DNA from: Solenopsis invicta
Taxonomy: Eukaryota; Arthropoda; Insecta; Hymenoptera; Formicidae
Length of the DNA stretch: 64,000 nt
Direction: 5' to 3'
NCBI RefSeq assembly: GCF_016802725.1
Contig: NC_052669.1
Span: forward strand, 23,713,770-23,777,769
Shown here piece after piece: positions 58,001-64,000 of the stretch (the first letter of the stretch is position 1; each line of letters starts with the position of its first letter). The position numbers were made by a program, and so were the translations under genes. The notes under the pieces are model-generated. The model saw only the letters and a program-made list of their open reading frames with translations, ran no database searches and was not told the DNA's origin.

Positions 58001-61000
58001 TTACTCAAAAATTTCGAACTTTGACTGATATAACTCTTTCGTCTTTCACTTTAGCGAGTCGATCCATTATGATAAAAGTTAGAACTCTTCTGTGGGCTAT
58101 CAAATCGCAGAGATATTTGAGGAATTCGCAAAAAAAATTTTACTCAAAAATTACGTACTTTGACTGATATAAATCTTTCGTTTTTCACTTTAACGATTTG
58201 ATTCATTATGATAAAAGTTAGAACTATTCTCGGGGCTATCAGAACAGAGAGATATTGGAGAAATTCGCCAAAAAAATTTTACTCAAAAATTTCGAACTTT
58301 GACTGATATAAATCTTTCCTTTTTCACTTCAAAAATTCGATACATCATCATAAAAGTTATAACTCTTCTGTGGGCTATCAGAACACAGGGATATTGGAGA
58401 AATTCGGAAAAAAACCAATTTTACGCAAAAATTTCCAACTTTGACTGATATAACTCTTTCGTCTTACACTTTAGCGATTCGATCCATTATGATAAAAGTT
58501 AGAACTCTTCTGGGGGCTATCAAAACGCAGAGATATTTGAGGAATTCGCAAAAAAAATTTTACTAAAAAATTTCGAACTTTGACTGATTTAAGTCTTTCT
58601 TTTTCACTTTAAAAATTCGATACATCAACATAAAAGTTATAACTCTTCTGTGGGCTATCAGAACACAGGGATATTGGAGAAATTCGGAAAAAAACCTATT
58701 TTACGCAAAAATTTCCAACTTTGACTGATATAACTCTTTCGTCTTTCACTTTAGCGATTCGATCCATTATGATAAAAGTTAGAACTCTTCTGGGGGCTAT
58801 CAAAACGCAGAGATATTTGAGGAATTCGCAAAAAAAATTTTACTCAAAAATTTCGAACTTTGACTGATATAAGTCTTTCTTTTTCACTTTAAAAATTCGA
58901 TACATCATCATAAAAGTTATAACTCTTCTGTGGGCTATCAGAACACAGGGATATTGGAGAAATTCGGAAAAAAACCAATTTTACTCAAAAATTTCGATCT
59001 TTGACTGATATAACTCTTTCGTCTTTCACTTTAGCGATTCGATTCATTATGATAAAAGTTAGAACTCTTCTGGGGGCTATCAAAACGCAGAGATATTTGA
59101 GGAATTCGCAAAAAAAATTTTACTCAAAAATTTCGTACTTTGACTGATATAACTCTTTCGTTTTTCACTTTAACGATTTGATTCATTATGATAAAAGTTA
59201 GAACTATTCTCGGGGCTATCAGAACAGAGAGATATTGAAGAAATACGCAAAAAAAATTTTACTCAAAAATTTCGAACTTTGACTGATATAAGTCTTTCCT
59301 TTTTCACTTCAAAAATTCGATACATCATCATAAAAGTTATAATTCTTCTGTGGGCTATCAGAACACAGGGATATTGGAGAAATTCGGAAAAAAACCAATT
59401 TTACTCAAAAATTTCGAACTTTGACTGATATAACTCTTTCGTCTTTCACTTTAGCGAGTCGATCCATTATGATAAAAGTTAGAACTCTTCTGTGGGCTAT
59501 CAAATCGCAGAGATATTTGAGGAATTCGCAAAAAAAATTTTACTCAAATATTACTTACTTTGACTGATATAACTCTTTCGTTTTTCACTTTAACGATTTG
59601 ACTCATTATTATAAAAGTTAGAACTATTATCGGGGCTATCAGAACAGAGAGATATTGGAGAAATTCGCAAAAAAATTTTACTCAAAAATTTTGAACTTTG
59701 ACTGATATAAGTCTTTCCTTTTTCACTTCAAAGATTCGATACATCATGATAAAAGTTATAACTCTTCTGTGGGCTATCAAAACACAGGGATATTGGAGAA
59801 ATTCGGAAAAAAACCAATTTTACTCAAAAATTTCGAACTTTGACTGATATAACTCTTTTGTCTTTCACTTTAGCGATTCGATTCATTATGATAAAAGTTA
59901 GAACTCTTCTGGGGGCTATCAAAACGCAGAGATATTTGAGGAATTCGCAAAAAAAATTTTACTCAAAGATTTGGTACTTTGACTGATATAACTCTTTCGT
60001 TTTTCACTTTAACGATTTGATTCATTATGATAAAAGTTAGAACTATTCTCGGGGCTATCAGAACAGAGAGATATTGAAGAAATTCGCAAAAAAAATTTTA
60101 CTCAAAAATTTCGAACTTTGACCGATATAAGTCTTTCCTTTTTCACTTCAAAAATTCGATACATCATCATAAAAGTTATAATTCTTCTGTGGGCTATCAG
60201 AACACAGGGATATTGGAGAAATTCGGAAAAAACCAATTTTACTCAAAAATTTCGAACTTTGACTGATATAACTCTTTCGTCTTTCACTTTAGCGAGTCGA
60301 TCCATTATGATAAAAGTTAGAACTCTTCTGTGGGCTATCAAATCGCAGAGATATTTGAGGAATTCGCAAAAAAAATTTTACTCAAAAATTACGTACTTTG
60401 ACTGATATAAATCTTTCGTTTTTCACTTTAACGATTTGATTCATTATGATAAAAGTTAGAACTATTCTCGGGGCTATCAGAACAGAGAGATATTGGAGAA
60501 ATTCGCCAAAAAAATTTTACTCAAAAATTTCGAACTTTGACTGATATAAATCTTTCCTTTTTCACTTCAAAAATTCGATACATCATCATAAAAGTTATAA
60601 CTCTTCTGTGGGCTATCAGAACACAGGGATATTGGAGAAATTCGGAAAAAACCAATTTTACTCAAAAATTTCCAACTTTGACTGATATAACTCTTTCGTC
60701 TTACACTTTAGCGATTCGATCCATTATGATAAAAGTTAGAACTCTTCTGGGGGCTATCAAAACGCAGAGATATTTGAGGAATTCGCAAAAAAAATTTTAC
60801 TAAAAAATTTCGAACTTTGACTGATTTAAGTCTTTCTTTTTCACTTTAAAAATTCGATACATCAACATAAAAGTTATAACTCTTCTGTGGGCTATCAGAA
60901 CACAGGGATATTGGAGAAATTCGGAAAAAAACCTATTTTACGCAAAAATTTCCAACTTTGACTGATATAACTCTTTCGTCTTTCACTTTAGCGATTCGAT

Positions 61001-64000
61001 CCATTATGATAAAAGTTAGAACTCTTCTGGGGGCTATCAAAACGCAGAGATATTTGAGGAATTCGCAAAAAAAATTTTACTCAAAAATTTCGAACTTTGA
61101 CTGATATAAGTCTTTCTTTTTCACTTTAAAAATTCGATACATCATCATAAAAGTTATAACTCTTCTGTGGGCTATCAGAACACAGGGATATTGGAGAAAT
61201 TCGGAAAAAAACCAATTTTACTCAAAAATTTCGATCTTTGACTGATATAACTCTTTCGTCTTTCACTTTAGCGATTCGATTCATTATGATAAAAGTTAGA
61301 ACTCTTCTGGGGGCTATCAAAACGCAGAGATATTTGAGGAATTCGCAAAAAAAATTTTACTCAAAAATTTCGTACTTTGACTGATATAACTCTTTCGTTT
61401 TTCACTTTAACGATTTGATTCATTATGATAAAAGTTAGAACTATTCTCGGGGCTATCAGAACAGAGAGATATTGAAGAAATACGCAAAAAAAATTTTACT
61501 CAAAAATTTCGAACTTTGACTGATATAAGTCTTTCCTTTTTCACTTCAAAAATTCGATACATCATCATAAAAGTTATAATTCTTCTGTGGGCTATCAGAA
61601 CACAGGGATATTGGAGAAATTCGGAAAAAAACCAATTTTACTCAAAAATTTCGAACTTTGACTGATATAACTCTTTCGTCTTTCACTTTAGCGAGTCGAT
61701 CCATTATGATAAAAGTTAGAACTCTTCTGTGGGCTATCAAATCGCAGAGATATTTGAGGAATTCGCAAAAAAAATTTTTCTCAAATATTACTTACTTTGA
61801 CTGATATAACTCTTTCGTTTTTCACTTTAACGATTTGACTCATTATTATAAAAGTTAGAACTATTATCGGGGCTATCAGAACAGAGAGATATTGGAGAAA
61901 TTCGCAAAAAAAATTTTACTCAAAAATTTTAACTTTGACTTATATAAGTCTTTCCTTTTTCACTTCAAAAATTCGATACATCATCATAAAAGTTATAACT
62001 CTTCTGTGGGCTATCAGAACACAGGGATATTGGAGAAATTCGGAAAAAAACCAATTTTACTCAAAAATTTCGAACTTTGACTGATATAACTCTTTCGTCT
62101 TTCACTTTAGCGATTCGATCCATTATATAAAAGTTAGAACTCTTCTGTGGGCTATCAAAACGCAGAGATATTTGAGGAATTCGCAAAAAAAATTTTTCTC
62201 AAAAATTACGTACTTTGACTGATATAAGTCTTTCTTTTTCACTTTAAAAATTCGATACATCATCATAAAAGTTATAACTCTTCTGTGGGCTATCAGAACA
62301 CAGGGATATTGGAGAAATTCGGAAAAAAACCAATTTTACTCAAAAATTTCGATCTTTGACTGATATAACTCTTTCGTCTTTCACTTTAGCGATTCGATTC
62401 ATTATGATAAAAGTTAGAACTCTTCTGGGGGCTATCAAAACGCAGAGATATTTGAGGAATTCGCAAAAAAAATTTTACTCAAAAATTTCGTACATTGACT
62501 GATATAACTCTTTCGTTTTTCACTTTAACGATTTGATTCATTATGATAAAAGTTAGAACTATTCTCGGGGCTATCAGAACACAGAGATATTGAAGAAATT
62601 CGCAAAAAAAATTTTACTCAAAAATTTCGAACTTTGACTGATATAAGTCTTTCCTTTTTCACTTCAAAAATTCGATACATCATCATAAAAGTTATAATTC
62701 TTCTGTGGGCTATCAGAACACAGGGATATTGGAGAAATTCGGAAAAAACCAATTTTACTCAAAAATTTCGAACTTTGACTGATATAACTCTTTCGTCTTT
62801 CACTTTAGCGAGTCGATCCATTATGATAAAAGTTAGAACTCTTCTGTGGGCTATCAAATCGCAGAGATATTTGAGGAATTCGCAAAAAAAATTTTACTCA
62901 AATATTACGTACTTTGACTGATATAACTCTTTCGTTTTTCACTTTAACGATTTGACTCATTATTATAAAAGTTAGAACTATTATCGGGGCTATCAGAACA
63001 GAGAGATATTGGAGAAATTCGCAAAAAAAATTTTACTCAAAAATTTTGAACTTTGACTGATATAAGTCTTTCCTTTTTCACTTCAAAGATTCGATACATC
63101 ATGATAAAAGTTATAACTCTTCTGTGGGCTATCAGAACACAGGGATATTGGAGAAATTCGGAAAAAAACCAATTTTACTCAAAAATTTCGATCTTTGACT
63201 GATATAACTCTTTTGTCTTTCACTTTAGCGATTCGATTCATTATGATAAAAGTTAGAACTCTTCTGGGGGCTATCAAAACGCAGAGATATTTGAGGAATT
63301 CGCAAAAAAAATTTTACTCAAAAATTACGTACTTTGACTGATATAAATCTTTCATTTTTCACTTTAATGATTTGATTCATTATGATAAAAGTTAGAACTT
63401 TTCTCGGGGCTATCAGAACAGAGAGATATTGAAGAAATTCGCAAAAAAAATTTTACCCAAAAATTTCGAACTTTGACCGATATAAGTCTTTCCTTTTTCA
63501 CTTCAAAAATTCGATACATCATCATAAAAGTTATAATTCTTCTGTGGGCTATCAGAACACAGGGATATTGGAGAAATTCGGAAAAAAACCAATTTTACTC
63601 AAAAATTTCGAACTTTGACTGATATAACTCTTTCGTCTTTCACTTTAGCGAGTCGATCCATTATGATAAAAGTTAGAACTCTTCTGTGGGCTATCAAATC
63701 GCAGAGATATTTGAGGAATTCGCAAAAAAAATTTTACTCAAAAATTACGTACTTTGACTGATATAAATCTTTCGTTTTTCACTTTAACGATTTGATTCAT
63801 TATGATAAAAGTTAGAACTATTCTCGGGGCTATCAGAACAGAGAGATATTGGAGAAATTCGCCAAAAAAATTTTACTCAAAAATTTCGAACTTTGACTGA
63901 TATAAGTCTTTCCTTTTTCACTTCAAAAATTCGATACATCATCATAAAAGTTATAACTCTTCTGTGGGCTATCAGAACACAGGGATATTGGAGAAATTCG
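52041..64000. repeat. Satellite interior: A-B-C higher-order repeat, about 419 bp
   Basis: Three monomer classes recur in order. A has ACACAGGGATATTGG, TCGGAAAAAAACC and CTCTTTCGTCTTTC. B has AACGCAGAGATATTTGAG and TTTAACGATTTGA. C has ACAGAGAGATATTG, TTTCCTTTTTCACTTC and ATACATCATCATAA. A-class starts are spaced about 419-420 bp (58931, 59351, 59770, 60190, 60609), with two-monomer steps of about 279-280 bp interspersed (58371 to 58651 to 58931; 60609 to 60888 to 61168; 62007 to 62286). Confidence 0.9.

Larger units (their letters stand above)
50964..64000. repeat. Satellite DNA array, 139-140 bp monomer, about 93 copies, open at the right edge
   Basis: Every monomer carries GGCTATCARAAC, a GATATT block, A-tract/T-tract (AAAAAAAATTTT), TTTGACTGATATAA, TTTCACTT and ATAAAAGTTA. 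Successive marker positions in the first kilobase (50977, 51115, 51254, 51393, 51532, 51671) give a period of 138-139. All open frames in the array are recurrent by-products of the repeat and are not genes. Array size and A-tract phasing fit a pericentromeric or centromeric satellite, but location cannot be proved here. Confidence 0.97.

Noticed and set aside
52080..62921. Recurrent 60-95 codon open frames in the satellite
   Set aside because: They recur with the repeat period, shift frame with single-base changes and have no homology. They are by-products of the tandem repeat.
50964..64000. CRISPR-like array
   Set aside because: There is no spacer/repeat distinction. Whole 139-140 bp monomers are homologous, and the genome is eukaryotic.

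Overview
This is a eukaryotic nuclear window. It has low gene density, large GT-AG introns, short TIR elements, CpG-rich islands in an AT-rich background, and a 13 kb satellite array. The two identifiable proteins are clear animal orthologues, with insect-like sequence and intron structure. The combination of AT-rich introns, GC-rich patches and many small palindromic elements suggests a hymenopteran, most likely an ant. That placement is inference; no species can be read directly.

Layout. 1-20.1 kb: almost wholly non-coding. It holds two candidate first coding exons on the minus strand (20122-19790 and 12350-12252). Both end in a phase-0 splice donor, so they may be alternative starts of one unidentified gene running off the left edge. 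20.1-25.4 kb: AT-rich sequence plus a CpG and microsatellite-rich island (23.05-24.6 kb) between that gene and the next, which is divergently transcribed. 25447-40469 (+): the complete type I regulatory subunit of cAMP-dependent protein kinase (Pka-R1), five coding exons and 372 codons, with a 13.3 kb first intron full of MITE-like elements. 40.5-43.5 kb: facing 3' ends. 48229-43488 (-): a complete LENG8/Thp3-type SAC3/GANP-family gene, six coding exons and 834 codons, with a poly-Gln tract, a basic NLS-like stretch, an RS domain and a conserved C-terminal SAC3/PCI region. 48.2-50.04 kb: LENG8 upstream region with an NRF1-type palindrome and a strong hairpin. 50.04-50.96 kb: a solo-LTR-like unit with TATA box and AATAAA. 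50.96-64.0 kb: a satellite array of about 93 monomers of 139-140 bp running off the right edge.

How the parts relate. Pka-R1 (cAMP sensing, cytoplasm) and LENG8 (nuclear mRNP processing) are convergent neighbours with no evident functional link. The most structured part is the satellite. It has a simple monomeric edge beside the LTR, an interior built mainly of three-monomer (about 419 bp) higher-order units interrupted by two-monomer units, and larger duplications of about 1540, 2238 and 5592 bp. I found no CRISPR array, rRNA, convincing tRNA or intact transposase gene. All exon boundaries were derived by hand from splice sites, reading phase and family conservation; no alignment was run.
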